Numbered from the stretch's first letter, positions 17,617 through 26,297 are shown. The stretch is 64,000 nucleotides of DNA from Leisingera sp. ANG-M1 (GCF_000813745.1 NZ_JWLC01000025.1:1-64000); one strand, 5' to 3'. The notes: generated by a model not told the origin, from the sequence alone. Made by a program: numbers and translations.

Positions 17617-18540
17617 ATGAAACAAACAGCTGTTCTTTCTGCCGCAAATGGCTCAAACGCTGCCGCAGCTCAGGCGATGGTTGCGGCCATGGTCATCATT
17701 GGCATGACCGACAACGCAGTGCCCGCAATGGCCGAGCATATCGGGCTCGGGCAGTTTTACATCCTGAGGACCATCGTGGCGCTGCCGCTGCTGTGGCTGA
17801 TGGCGCGGGCGGGGCTGGGCGGCCTGGCACCGCGGCGGATCTGGCCGGTTACCTTGCGGGCGGTGCTGCTGGCGGTGTCGATGGTGTTCTATTTCTCAGC
17901 CGTGGCGCTGATGCCGATTGCCCAGGCACTGGCCGGGCTGTTCACCTCGCCGATCATGATCGTGGTGATTTCGGTGCTGTTTCTGCGGATGCGGATTGGA
18001 ATTGTCCGGGTATCTGCCGTCTTTGCCGGGTTTCTGGGCGTGCTCTTGGTGCTGCAGCCGGATCCGTCAGATTTTGACTGGCTGATTCTGCTGCCGGTGG
18101 CGGGCGGGCTGTTCTATGCGCTCGGCTCCATCGCGACGGGCCGCATGTGCCAGGGGGAAAGCACGGTTGCCATGCTGTTTGCCTATCTGCTGGTGCAGGC
18201 CCTGTTCGGCGGGCTGGCGCTGGCCGGGCTCGAAGTCTGGCCGCAACCGGTGCCGGAAGGGTCCGAAGGTTTCATCACCCGCAGCTGGGTCTGGCCACTG
18301 TGGGAGATCTGGCATCTGGTTCTGCTGCAGGGTTTTGCCGCCGTCGGCGGAGTGTTTTTGATCACCAAGGCCTATCAGCTGGGAGAGGCCTCCTTTGTTT
18401 CGGTATTCGAATACTCGGTGATGATCGTCGGCCCGGCCTTTGCCTGGGTTGTTTTCGGCCAGGCGCTGGATTTCTGGCAGGTGCTGGGGATCGGGCTGAT
18501 CATTGCGGCCGGTTCCACCATTGCTTTGCGTTCGAAGTGA
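17617..18540 (+). CDS. EamA-type DMT-family transporter
   Basis: A 307-residue inner-membrane protein with about ten hydrophobic helices arranged as two EamA repeats (roughly residues 18-145 and 165-305). The second repeat ends in the family-typical SFVSVFEYSVMIVGPAFAWVVFGQALDFWQVLGIGLIIAAG. Such carriers export or import amino acids, nucleosides or other metabolites; the substrate is unknown. The start at 17617 has GGAAAG upstream. The gene shares a 77-bp divergent promoter region with the acyl-CoA ligase, which may hint at a linked substrate, but nothing more supports that. Confidence 0.86.
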   Translation: MKQTAVLSAANGSNAAAAQAMVAAMVIIGMTDNAVPAMAEHIGLGQFYILRTIVALPLLWLMARAGLGGLAPRRIWPVTLRAVLLAVSMVFYFSAVALMPIAQALAGLFTSPIMIVVISVLFLRMRIGIVRVSAVFAGFLGVLLVLQPDPSDFDWLILLPVAGGLFYALGSIATGRMCQGESTVAMLFAYLLVQALFGGLALAGLEVWPQPVPEGSEGFITRSWVWPLWEIWHLVLLQGFAAVGGVFLITKAYQLGEASFVSVFEYSVMIVGPAFAWVVFGQALDFWQVLGIGLIIAAGSTIALRSK

Positions 18541-18546
18541 CAGCCG

Positions 18547-18582
18547 AGAGGGGCGCTGCCCCTCTTGACCCTGGCGGGTCAA
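18547..18582. repeat. Two adjacent hairpins after the DMT transporter
   Basis: AGAGGGGC-gct-GCCCCTCT (18547-18565) is followed directly by TTGACCC-tggc-GGGTCAA (18565-18582), both perfect. They lie 6 bp after the transporter stop and just before a copy of the GTATTT/AGAAAGA element, and may end transcription. Confidence 0.6.
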
Positions 18583-18590
18583 TTCACCCC

Positions 18591-18618
18591 GGGGTACTTA
18601 GAACCAGAAAGAAGCGGG
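18591..18618 (+). repeat. Intergenic GTATTT/AGAAAGA element, copy 1
   Basis: Reads GGGGTACTTAGAACCAGAAA then GAAGCGGG. It matches copies at 24921, 25081 (minus), 40971 and 63359. It sits between the DMT transporter and the sulfotransferase, directly after tandem hairpins. Confidence 0.65.
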
Positions 18619-18724
18619 AAGGTGCAGTCTTTTCCTCTTGCCGGAGGTACCCCCGCCGGAGGTATGCGCCGTCAGGCGTGTTGCCGGTGTTTCCTTTGCG
18701 GCATCAATTGCCTAGGGTCGGGGC

Positions 18725-19390
18725 ATGATCCTGTCGCTGGGCCGTAAATACGTTTTCATCCATATCCCCAAGACCGGAGGCACGGCTTTGGCGCTTGCGC
18801 TGGAGGCGCGTGCTATGGCGGATGACATGATGCTCGGCGATACGCCCAAAGCCCTGAAGCGCCGCCGCCGCCTGCGGGACGCACAGACCCGCGGGCGTTT
18901 GTGGAAGCACTCTACACTGGCTGATATCGAGGGTCTGGTGCCGGACGGCACCATGCATGGCCTGTTTGCCTTTACCCTGGTGCGCAATCCCTGGGACAGG
19001 GCGGTGAGCTATTACCATTGGCTGCAGTCGCAGCGCTTTGCTCATCCAGCCATCGCATTGGCGCAATCCCTTGAGTTCCGCGCTTTTGTGCAGCACCCGC
19101 AGATCATCGCGGCCTTCCGCGGCAGCCCCGTATCAACGTACATGCGCCATGCGGACGGGAGTGAACAGTGCAGCCTGTATATCCGGCTGGAACATTTTCA
19201 GGAGGACGCCCAGCCTTTGTTCGCGCATTTGGGCTTCACGCTGGATTTGCCGCGGGTCAATGAGACTGAGCGGGAACGGGACTGGCGGCCCTATTACGAT
19301 GATGCTGCAGCCGGAGCAATTGCTGAGGCCTGTGCCGCCGACATCGCGCAATTTGAATACTCTTTTAACGATTCGGTTCTATCCCGGTGA
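18725..19390 (+). CDS. Sulfotransferase family 2 protein
   Basis: A 221-residue enzyme predicted to transfer sulfate from PAPS to a carbohydrate or other hydroxyl group. The 5'-phosphosulfate loop is HIPKTGGTAL (13-22) and the 3'-phosphate motif is RNPWDRAVSYYHW (87-99), both clear. The acceptor is unknown. It stands alone behind tandem hairpins and a repeat element. A TPR-linked sulfotransferase lies at 36635-38383 in the same window. The start at 18725 gives the usual short lead (MILSLGRKYVFIHIPKTGGT). Confidence 0.87.
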   Translation: MILSLGRKYVFIHIPKTGGTALALALEARAMADDMMLGDTPKALKRRRRLRDAQTRGRLWKHSTLADIEGLVPDGTMHGLFAFTLVRNPWDRAVSYYHWLQSQRFAHPAIALAQSLEFRAFVQHPQIIAAFRGSPVSTYMRHADGSEQCSLYIRLEHFQEDAQPLFAHLGFTLDLPRVNETERERDWRPYYDDAAAGAIAEACAADIAQFEYSFNDSVLSR

Positions 19391-19519
19391 CATGAAACGG
19401 TGCTTTTGCGGTGCGCTGGCCGGGTAATCCGGCAGACCGCGCACAGATTGGCACTGTTGCGTGAACAATGACCGGTTCTTGCCGCACTTCCGCGCCGATA
19501 CGGCCGCAGTTTTGAAGCA

Positions 19520-19527
19520 TTAACCAT
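19520..19527 (+). promoter_or_regulatory. Possible CtrA half-site (TTAACCAT)
   Basis: TTAACCAT lies 46 bp before the Hint-domain gene. This octamer is an established CtrA half-site in alphaproteobacteria. A single 8-mer is weak evidence. A second copy (minus strand) lies at 60354-60361 before the TTC38/opg genes. Confidence 0.3.
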
Positions 19528-19572
19528 AATTGCCTGAGGTTTCGCCGCCTCAGCCGCAGGAAAGGACACCGG

Positions 19573-20250
19573 ATGCTGGATTGGCTCCTGAAACGCTCGC
19601 TTTTGCCGCAAGGACGGGCAATGAACAGCGGTTTCTCCCTGGTTTCCGTCGGGCAGGGCGGATTTCTTGCAGGCACCCATGTGGCGTCCAACCTGGGCTG
19701 GCGCGAGGTGGAAGCTCTGGCTGTTGGCGACAAGGTGCTGACCTTCGATCATGGCATGCAGCCGATTGTGGAACTGCAGCGCGAGACGATCCTGCCGGGC
19801 GAGGGGGAGCTGGATCCGGCCCGCTGTCCGCTGCTTGTGCCGCGTGATGCGCTGATGAACCGGGTGCCGCTGTGGCTGATGCCGGATCAGGGTGTGCTTC
19901 TGGAAAGCGAGCTGGTGGAGGACGCCCAGGGCGATCCCTTTGCGGTGGTGCCGGCCTGCGCGCTGGAGGGCTACCGTGGTATCCGCCGCATGCATCCAGG
20001 CGCCCAGCTGGATCTGGTGACGCCGCGCTTTGCCCAGGATCAGGTGATCTATCTTGAGGCCGGCATGCTTGGTTTTTCCACTGCGCCGCGCAATCTGATG
20101 TGCGGCCGCGTTTTCAACGAAGAAAGCCCTTACCGGGTGCTGCCGCCGGAAGAGGCACGCGGGCTTGTGCTGTCGATGATGGCCGAAGAGGAATACTGGC
20201 CCGGGGACGGCGCCGCGGTGGGCGCCGAGCGTCCTGCCGCCAGGATGTAA
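19573..20250 (+). CDS. Hint-domain protein lacking the usual nucleophilic cysteine
   Basis: A 225-residue protein dominated by a Hedgehog/intein (Hint_2-type) fold: GFLAGTHVASNLGWREVEALAVGDKVLTFDHGMQPIVEL (residues 30-68), then LLVPRDALMNRVPLWLMPDQGVLLESELVE. In most family members the first segment reads C-F-x-x-G-T, the Cys being the self-splicing nucleophile. Here Gly30 occupies that place, so autoprocessing is unlikely. Roseobacter genomes carry many Hint-only proteins of unknown role. AAGGA lies 9 nt before the ATG. A bidirectional terminator separates it from the convergent fad genes. Confidence 0.83.
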   Translation: MLDWLLKRSLLPQGRAMNSGFSLVSVGQGGFLAGTHVASNLGWREVEALAVGDKVLTFDHGMQPIVELQRETILPGEGELDPARCPLLVPRDALMNRVPLWLMPDQGVLLESELVEDAQGDPFAVVPACALEGYRGIRRMHPGAQLDLVTPRFAQDQVIYLEAGMLGFSTAPRNLMCGRVFNEESPYRVLPPEEARGLVLSMMAEEEYWPGDGAAVGAERPAARM

Positions 20251-20287
20251 CCTGAAGTACTTCCGGTAACAGGTTTTAGTATAATCA

Positions 20288-20316
20288 AAAACGGCCAGCG
20301 TTGCGCTGGCCGTTTT
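20288..20316. terminator. Bidirectional terminator
   Basis: AAAACGGCCAGCG-ttg-CGCTGGCCGTTTT is a perfect 13-bp stem flanked by A and T runs on both strands. It lies between the convergent Hint gene and the end of the beta-oxidation cluster. Confidence 0.92.
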
Positions 20317-20331
20317 CCTATTTTCCGTAGA

Positions 20332-22533
20332 TCAGGCTGCCGCTGATTGGTCCGGGGAAAAGCGGCGGTAGAAACTTTGGCCTTTCTCCGCCATCTCCCG
20401 CAGCAGTGCCGGACAGGCGAAACGTTCGCCGTGCTCTGCTGCCAGCGCGTCGCAGCGCTCTGCCGCGTAGGGCGTGCCCAGGATATCGAGCCAGCTCAAG
20501 GGGCCGCCGGACCAGGGCGCAAAACCCCAGGCCAGGATGGCGCCCACGTCTCCCTCGCGGATATCCATCAGCACGCCTTCCTCCAGGGCCCGCACCGCTT
20601 CCAGCACCTGCGCAAACATCAGCCGTTCCTGCACCGCGATCAGATCCGGCTGCTCGGCAGCTTGCGGGTATTTCTCCTGCACGCCTTTCCAGTACTCAAC
20701 CCGCTTGCCCTTGTCGTCATAGTCGAAGAAGCCTGCGTTGGCCTTGCGCCCCAGACGGCCCTGTTCCTCCATCCAGAAGATCAGGTCGTCCGCCGGGCTT
20801 TCCGGATAGGCATCGCCCATTGCAGCCTTAGTGGCGCGGGCGATCTTGGCGCCGAGGTCAATCGAGGTCTCATCGGTCAGCTGCACTGGACCCACGGGGA
20901 AGCCCAGCTGCCGCGCGGCGTTGTCGATCAGGACAGGCGAGACGCCCTCGGTGATCATCCGCATGCCCTCGTTGATATAGGGGATGATGCAGCGGTTGGC
21001 GTAGAAGAAGCGCGCGTCATTCACCACAATCGGCGTCTTGCGGATCTGGCGAACGTAATCCAGCGCCTTGGCCACAGCCCGGTCTCCCGTCGCCTTGCCC
21101 TTGATGATCTCTACCAGCAGCATCTTCTCAACGGGCGAGAAGAAATGGATGCCGATGAACTGTTCCGGACGGCTGGAGGCCTTGGCCAGTTCGGTGATCG
21201 GCAAGGTGGAGGTGTTGGAGGCAAAGATGCAGTCCTCCGGGATGATCGCCTCGACCTTTTGGGTCATCTCGGCTTTCACACCGGGGTCCTCAAACACCGC
21301 CTCGATGATCAGGTCGCAGCCTTTCAGCGCGTCTAGATCCGGGGTGGCGGTGATCTGCGCCAGCAGCGCCTCTTTCTTCTCAGCTGTTGCCTTGCCGCGT
21401 TTGATGCCCTTGTCCATGTAGGCCTCAGAGTAGGCCTTGCCCTTGTCGGCGGCGGCTTGGTCGCGGTCGATCAGCACCACTTCCATGCCTGCCTGCGCTG
21501 AAACCAGTGCGATGCCCGCCCCCATCATGCCTGCGCCCAGCACGCCGATTTTCTTCACCGACTGATCCGGCACATCCTTGGGCCGCACCGCGCCTTTCTC
21601 CAGCGCCTGCTTGTTCAGGAACAGGCTGCGGATCATCGCCGACGACGACGGGTTCATCAGGATCGAAGTGAAATGCCGCGCCTCGATCTTCAGCGCGGTG
21701 TCGAAATCGACCAGCGCCCCCTCGTAGATCGAAGACAGCAGCGCCTTGGCTGCCGGAAACGCGCCCTGGGTCTTGCCGTTCACCATGGCGGAGGCACCGA
21801 CAAAGGTCATGAAGCCCGCCGGATGGTAGGGCGCGCCGCCCGGCATCTTGTAGCCCTTGGCATCCCAGGGTTTGACCAGATCGGCGGGTTTGGCGTTCAG
21901 CACCCATTCCTTGGCTGCCGCCAGCGCATCATTTTCAACCGCGTCGATCAGCTGCGCACCTTTGGCCTTCTTCGGCTCCATCATCTTGCCTTCGAGCAAG
22001 ACCGGGGCCGCCGCCATCGCGCCCACCATGCGGGAATAGCGCGTGGTGCCGCCGCCGCCGGGGAAGATGCCGATCATGATCTCCGGCAGGCCGATCCTGG
22101 CCTTGGGGTTACTGGTCATCACCCTGTGGTGGCAGGCCAGCGCAATCTCGGTGCCGATGCCGGCGCAGGTGCCGTTGATCGCACAGGCCACCGGCTTGCC
22201 GCCCTTCTTGGTCTTGGGATCCATGCCTGCCAGCTCCAGCTTGCGCAGGATGCGGTGGCCGCCCATGGTGAAGTCGAACAGCCCCTTCGCAGGGTTATCG
22301 CCGGATTCCTCGCGGATGGTGGCCAGCACATTCAGGTCCATGCCGCCGGCAAAGTCCTTCTTGCCGCTGGTGATCACGATGCCCTTCACCGCCTCGTCTG
22401 CCAATGCCCGGTCGACATATTCCTCAACCAGGCCAAAGGCTTCGCGGGTCAGCACATTCATGCTCTTGCCCACGGCGTCCCAGGTGATGACGGCAATGCC
22501 GTCCGCGTCCACTTCGTATTTGAAATCGCTCAT
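20332..22533 (-). CDS. fadB: Fatty-acid oxidation multifunctional protein (enoyl-CoA hydratase/3-hydroxyacyl-CoA dehydrogenase)
   Basis: Catalyses hydration of enoyl-CoA and NAD-dependent oxidation of 3-hydroxyacyl-CoA. The 733-residue protein has a crotonase half with both catalytic glutamates in context (GIGTEIALACHH, Glu129; IGLPEIMIGIFPGGGGTTR, Glu151), the NAD motif GVLGAGMMGAGIA (330-342) and the dehydrogenase His463 in GIHFFSPVEKM. It is FadB/FadJ-like. The start overlaps the cupin stop by ATGA. It is the last gene of the leftward beta-oxidation cluster, ending at a strong terminator. The thiolase lies two genes upstream. Confidence 0.94.
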   Translation of the reverse strand: MSDFKYEVDADGIAVITWDAVGKSMNVLTREAFGLVEEYVDRALADEAVKGIVITSGKKDFAGGMDLNVLATIREESGDNPAKGLFDFTMGGHRILRKLELAGMDPKTKKGGKPVACAINGTCAGIGTEIALACHHRVMTSNPKARIGLPEIMIGIFPGGGGTTRYSRMVGAMAAAPVLLEGKMMEPKKAKGAQLIDAVENDALAAAKEWVLNAKPADLVKPWDAKGYKMPGGAPYHPAGFMTFVGASAMVNGKTQGAFPAAKALLSSIYEGALVDFDTALKIEARHFTSILMNPSSSAMIRSLFLNKQALEKGAVRPKDVPDQSVKKIGVLGAGMMGAGIALVSAQAGMEVVLIDRDQAAADKGKAYSEAYMDKGIKRGKATAEKKEALLAQITATPDLDALKGCDLIIEAVFEDPGVKAEMTQKVEAIIPEDCIFASNTSTLPITELAKASSRPEQFIGIHFFSPVEKMLLVEIIKGKATGDRAVAKALDYVRQIRKTPIVVNDARFFYANRCIIPYINEGMRMITEGVSPVLIDNAARQLGFPVGPVQLTDETSIDLGAKIARATKAAMGDAYPESPADDLIFWMEEQGRLGRKANAGFFDYDDKGKRVEYWKGVQEKYPQAAEQPDLIAVQERLMFAQVLEAVRALEEGVLMDIREGDVGAILAWGFAPWSGGPLSWLDILGTPYAAERCDALAAEHGERFACPALLREMAEKGQSFYRRFSPDQSAAA

Positions 22534-23015
22534 GTGTCTTCTCCGGTCTGCTCTGCCGTCAGCGGGCTGCCGTCCTTGCGGGTGAAGGTGAAATCGCCGC
22601 CCGCGAATTTCACCATCATGTCCAAATCGCTGTAGTATCCGGTCTCGGTCGGGGTGCGGGTGCCCACCACCAGAAAACCCGCGGGCTTGTCCGAGCGGTT
22701 CACCAGGTGATGGCCGTTCTCCTCGCCCGCCGGGAAGGCGGCGCAGTCGCCCGGCATCATCTCATGCGCGCCATCGTCGTCGATCAGCGTGCAGATGCCT
22801 TCGGTCACCATCACGAACTCGTCCTGCTCCATGTGGTAATGGCGCAGGGAAGAGGCCGCGCCGGGCTCCAGCCGCACCATATTGACCCCGTATTGCGTCA
22901 ACCCGCCGGGGTCGCCCAAGGGCTGCACGCTGCGGCCCGCGCAAGGCTCCGCCAGTTTGCCAGGGTAGCCCGAGCCGGTCCGCCAGGGCAGCTGTGAAAG
23001 ATCAAGCTTTGGCAT
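22530..23015 (-). CDS. Cupin-domain protein inside the fad operon
   Basis: A 161-residue single cupin with the core MEQDEFVMVTEGICTLIDDDGAHEMMPGDCAAFPAGEENGHHLVN (about 64-108), which holds the two conserved cupin motifs and probable metal-binding His/Glu residues. No reaction can be assigned; it may be a small sensor or an isomerase for acyl intermediates. The start at 23015 gives a TGATG overlap with the thiolase stop, and its own stop overlaps the fadB start by ATGA, so it is translationally coupled on both sides. An in-frame GTG one codon earlier is possible. Confidence 0.86.
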   Translation of the reverse strand: MPKLDLSQLPWRTGSGYPGKLAEPCAGRSVQPLGDPGGLTQYGVNMVRLEPGAASSLRHYHMEQDEFVMVTEGICTLIDDDGAHEMMPGDCAAFPAGEENGHHLVNRSDKPAGFLVVGTRTPTETGYYSDLDMMVKFAGGDFTFTRKDGSPLTAEQTGEDT

Positions 23016-24226
23016 CACACCCTCTCAATCACGGTGGCAGCACCCATGCCGGAGGCGATGCACAGCGTGGCGAGGCCTACTTCTTTGTCCTGCCGCTCCA
23101 GCTCGTCCAGCAGAGTGCCAATGATGATCGCGCCGGTGGCGCCCAGCGGGTGGCCCATGGCGATCGAGCCGCCGTTGACGTTCACCAGTTCCGGATCGAC
23201 GTCAAAGGCCTGCTGGAACCGCAGCACCACGCTTGCAAACGCCTCGTTCACCTCAAACAGGTCAATATCACCGATGGCCATGCCGTTGTCGGCCAGGATC
23301 TTTTCGGTCACAGGCACCGGGCCGGTCAGCATGATGGTCGGGTCGGTGCCGATCTTGGCGGTGGCCTTGATCCGCGCCCGCGGTTTCAGCCCGTGGCGCT
23401 CGCCAAACTCCTTGTTGCCGATCAGCACGGCCGCCGCGCCATCAACGATGCCGGAAGAATTGCCCGCGTGGTGGATATGGTTGATCCGCTCCAGATGCGG
23501 GTACTTCAGCATCGCGACCTTGTCGAAGCCTGGCATCACTTCGCCCATCTGCTGGAACGAAGCATTGAGCGCGCCCAATGCCTGCATGTCAGTGCCCGGG
23601 CGCATGTATTCGTCATGGTCGAGGATCGGCAGACCGTTCTGGTCCTCCACCGTGATTACCGACTTGGCAAAGCGGTTGTCGTCCCAGGCCGCCTTGGCCC
23701 GGCGCTGGCTTTCCACCGCCAGTGCGTCCGCCTGGTCGCGGGTAAAGCCGTACTCGGTTGCGATAATGTCAGCCGAGATGCCCTGCGGCACAAAATATGT
23801 GTCCATCGCGAGGCTTGGGTCCACTGCAATCGCAGCGCCGTCAGAGCCCATGGCGACCCGGCCCATCATCTCCACGCCGCCTGCGATATAGCCATCGCCT
23901 GCGCCGCCTTTGACCTGGTTGGCGGCCAGGTTCACTGCCTCCATGCCCGACGCACAGAACCGGTTGATCGCCAGGCCCGGAATACGTTCATCCAGGTCCG
24001 AGGCCAGCACCGCCGAGCGCGCCAGGCAGCCGCCCTGTTCCATCACCTGAGTGACATTGCCCCAAATCACGTCCTCGACGGCGTGGCCTTCCAGGTTGTT
24101 GCGCGCTTTGATCGCATTCAGCGTCAAGGCCGACAGGCGCACCGAGGTCACCTCATGCAAGGATCCATCCTTGCGCCCCTTGCCCCGCGGCGTGCGCAAA
24201 GCGTCATAGATATAGGCTTCGGTCAT
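23015..24226 (-). CDS. fadA: Acetyl-CoA C-acyltransferase (thiolase)
   Basis: Cleaves 3-ketoacyl-CoA with CoA in the last step of beta-oxidation. The 403-residue protein shows nucleophile Cys91 (NRFCASGMEAVN), His359 (AMGHPLGATGA) and Cys389 (TLCIASGMGAA), a complete thiolase active site. ATG at 24226 is preceded by GAGGAG-like sequence in TGAGGAGAAAGC. It lies 11 bp after the GST-like gene and overlaps the cupin gene. With fadB it forms the core of the pathway, and its position suggests the trifunctional complex subunits are cotranscribed. Confidence 0.94.
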   Translation of the reverse strand: MTEAYIYDALRTPRGKGRKDGSLHEVTSVRLSALTLNAIKARNNLEGHAVEDVIWGNVTQVMEQGGCLARSAVLASDLDERIPGLAINRFCASGMEAVNLAANQVKGGAGDGYIAGGVEMMGRVAMGSDGAAIAVDPSLAMDTYFVPQGISADIIATEYGFTRDQADALAVESQRRAKAAWDDNRFAKSVITVEDQNGLPILDHDEYMRPGTDMQALGALNASFQQMGEVMPGFDKVAMLKYPHLERINHIHHAGNSSGIVDGAAAVLIGNKEFGERHGLKPRARIKATAKIGTDPTIMLTGPVPVTEKILADNGMAIGDIDLFEVNEAFASVVLRFQQAFDVDPELVNVNGGSIAMGHPLGATGAIIIGTLLDELERQDKEVGLATLCIASGMGAATVIERV

Positions 24227-24237
24227 ATGCTTTCTCC

Positions 24238-24870
24238 TCAGGCGCGGTCCGACGGCTTGCCGGGCATCAGGTCATAGGGATGTTTCCAGCCGGGCATCTC
24301 GCTGATGCGGGTGAGCCAGGCGTCGATATTAGGCCATTCTGTGCGGTCAAAACCGAAAGGCTCGGGATAATAGAGGTAGCTGCAGCAGCTGATGTCGGCG
24401 TTGGTCAGCCCGTCGCCCACAATCCAGTCGCGGCCCTGCAGGTGGTGCTCCAGCGTGGCATAGGCGGCCTTCAAGCGGCCTTGCATGAAGGCCACGACCT
24501 CAGCCGATCGGTGTTTCTCTGGCAGGAAATTCATCAGGAAGCGGGTCATGCCGGCCTGGCTGGACATCTTGTGATTGTCCCACAGCACCCAGCGCAGCAC
24601 CTCGTATTTGTCTTCCGGGCGGCCGCCGAATTTACCGGTCTTGTCGGTGATATACTGCTGGATCGCGCCGGACTGGCTGAGAGTCAGATCGCCGTCCACC
24701 AGCACCGGTGCTTCGGCCATGGCGGAAAACTCCCGGAACTCCGGGGTGCGGGCCGCGCCGCTGAAGAAATCGACAAAGACCGGTTCCCACGCGAGGCCCG
24801 AGAGTTCAAGCGCAAGCGCGGCCTTGTAGGAGTTACCGCTTTCGCCGAAGCAATGAAGTTTGATGGTCAT
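24238..24870 (-). CDS. Glutathione S-transferase family protein
   Basis: A 210-residue GST-like protein: thioredoxin-fold N-terminal domain (1-78; MTIKLHCFGESGNSYKAALALELSG, with APVLVDGDLTLSQSGAIQQYI) and helical C-terminal domain (LQGRDWIVGDGLTNADISC, typical N-capping box). Ser14 is a plausible glutathione-activating residue. It is 11 bp upstream of the thiolase and likely cotranscribed. GSTs of this kind near acyl-CoA genes may handle thiol adducts, but the substrate is not known. Confidence 0.88.
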   Translation of the reverse strand: MTIKLHCFGESGNSYKAALALELSGLAWEPVFVDFFSGAARTPEFREFSAMAEAPVLVDGDLTLSQSGAIQQYITDKTGKFGGRPEDKYEVLRWVLWDNHKMSSQAGMTRFLMNFLPEKHRSAEVVAFMQGRLKAAYATLEHHLQGRDWIVGDGLTNADISCCSYLYYPEPFGFDRTEWPNIDAWLTRISEMPGWKHPYDLMPGKPSDRA

Positions 24871-24897
24871 CTGGTGTTCCCTGTTTCTGCTGTTGGA

Positions 24898-24918
24898 GCG
24901 GGGGTTTCACACCCCCGC
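24898..24918. repeat. GC hairpin next to repeat element copy 2
   Basis: GCGGGGGT-ttcac-ACCCCCGC, a perfect 8-bp stem, lies just upstream of the GTATTT element in the gap before the GST-like gene. Confidence 0.6.
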
Positions 24919-24920
24919 AC

Positions 24921-24950
24921 CCCCGTGGAGTATTTTTGGAAAGATGATGC
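24921..24950 (+). repeat. Intergenic GTATTT/AGAAAGA element, copy 2
   Basis: CCCCGTGGAGTATTTTTGGA followed by AAGATGATGC. It is a shorter variant (GGAAAGATGATG in place of CCAGAAAGAAG), in the gap between the GST-like gene and an acyl-CoA dehydrogenase, both on the minus strand. Confidence 0.6.
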
Positions 24951-25034
24951 TGCATTAACCCGCATCCATGCGGTGTTTGCTAACCTTGACCTGCGGTACA
25001 GGCTGGAGAGCCGATGGCCGTGAAAGGTGAAGAC

Positions 25035-25071
25035 GCCCCTGCCCATTTGGCGAAGGCTTGGGGGCAGGGGC
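25035..25071. repeat. GC-rich inverted repeat before an acyl-CoA dehydrogenase end
   Basis: GCCCCTGCCC and GGGCAGGGGC form a 10-bp stem with a 17-nt loop. A T-run follows on the plus strand only (ACTTTTTTG), although the neighbouring genes run on the minus strand. It may act as a processing or stabilising hairpin in the fad mRNA. Confidence 0.5.
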
Positions 25072-25080
25072 ACTTTTTTG

Positions 25081-25106
25081 TCTTCATCTTTCCCCAAATA
25101 CTCAAA
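25081..25106 (-). repeat. Intergenic GTATTT/AGAAAGA element, copy 3 (inverted)
   Basis: On the minus strand it reads TTTGAGTATTTGGGGAAAGA then TGAAGA, close to copy 2, which lies 135 bp away in the opposite orientation in the same gap. Confidence 0.6.
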
Positions 25107-25148
25107 GGCCATCATCTGCCTCCATCGACTGCATCGCGGTTTTTGCGC

Positions 25149-26297
25149 CTAAAACGACCGCGCAATCAGTTCCTTCATGATCTCATTTGTGCCGCCGTAG
25201 ATCCGCTGCACCCGCGCGTCGGCCCACATTTCACCCACGGCATATTCCTGCATGTAGCCGTAGCCGCCATGCAGCTGCAGGCATTCGTCCAGCACCTCGC
25301 TCTGGGTATCGGTGAGCCAGTACTTCGCCATTGCCGCTTTCTCGACGGTCAGCGCGCCTTGCAGATGCTCACGGATGCATTCATCCAGGAAGGCGCGCGC
25401 GACGCGGGTTTTGGTCAGGCATTCGGCCAGTTTGAAGCGGGTGTTCTGAAACTGCAGCAGCGGCCCGCCAAAGGCCTCGCGCTCCTTGCAATAGGCGATG
25501 GTGCGGTCCACTGCGCCCTCCATTGCGCCTACGGCACCGCAAGCAATGATCAGCCGCTCCTGCGGCAGCTGCTGCATCATCTGGTAAAAGCCCTGGCCCT
25601 CAGCGCCGCCCAGGATGTTCTCCGGCGGAAGTTCCACCTCGCTGAAGAACAGCTCGGACGTATCCGCCGCGTGGCAGCCGATCTTGTCGAGGTTGCGGCC
25701 GCGGCTGAAACCTACGGCGCCGTCTGTCTCCACCGCCACAAGTGACACGCCTTTGGCGCCCGCCCCGGGATCGGTTTTTGCGGCCACCAGGACCAGGTTG
25801 GCGTGCTGGCCGTTGGTGATGAAGGTTTTCTGGCCGGACAGCCGGTAGGCATTACCGTCCTTCACGGCCTTGGTCTTAATCGCCTGCACGTCGGAGCCGG
25901 TGGAGGGCTCGGTCATCGCCAGGGCGCCGACCAGCTCGCCGGTGACCATCTTCGGCAGCCAGCGCTGTTTCTGCTCCTCGGTGCCATAGGCCAGGATGTA
26001 ATGCGCCACGATGCCGGAATGGATGCCGTTGCCCCAGCTGGCCAGATTGGCGCGGCTGCCTTCCATCAGGATTACCGCTTCATGGCCGAAATCGCCGCCG
26101 GCGCCGCCGTATTCGGACGGGATCGATGGGCAGAGCAGACCCAGTTCGCCTGCCTGGGTCCAGGTCTCCCGATCCATCATGCCCTGCTTGCGCCAGGCCT
26201 CAAACCTTGGCGCCCATTCATTGCTGATGAACTGGGCTGTCATCTGGCCGAGCATCTGGTGCTCATCCGTCATCCATGCGGAACGTGTGCTGGTCAT
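25149..26297 (-). CDS. Acyl-CoA dehydrogenase (about 380 residues)
   Basis: FAD enzyme for the first beta-oxidation step, passing electrons to ETF. The 382-residue protein has [15 protein letters not shown] and [19 protein letters not shown] from the FAD/substrate sheet and the C-terminal [36 protein letters not shown]. Because the YxGT position has Gly rather than Glu, the catalytic base is more likely the Glu in [13 protein letters not shown], as in long-chain and isovaleryl enzymes. GGGAGAG precedes the ATG. It lies 26 bp after the small 70-codon gene and is part of the fad cluster. Confidence 0.92.
   Translation of the reverse strand: MTSTRSAWMTDEHQMLGQMTAQFISNEWAPRFEAWRKQGMMDRETWTQAGELGLLCPSIPSEYGGAGGDFGHEAVILMEGSRANLASWGNGIHSGIVAHYILAYGTEEQKQRWLPKMVTGELVGALAMTEPSTGSDVQAIKTKAVKDGNAYRLSGQKTFITNGQHANLVLVAAKTDPGAGAKGVSLVAVETDGAVGFSRGRNLDKIGCHAADTSELFFSEVELPPENILGGAEGQGFYQMMQQLPQERLIIACGAVGAMEGAVDRTIAYCKEREAFGGPLLQFQNTRFKLAECLTKTRVARAFLDECIREHLQGALTVEKAAMAKYWLTDTQSEVLDECLQLHGGYGYMQEYAVGEMWADARVQRIYGGTNEIMKELIARSF

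Noticed and set aside
25035-25080. Terminator for a plus-strand transcript in the fad cluster
   Set aside because: Hairpin plus T-run look right on the plus strand, but no plus-strand gene ends there; kept only as an inverted repeat.
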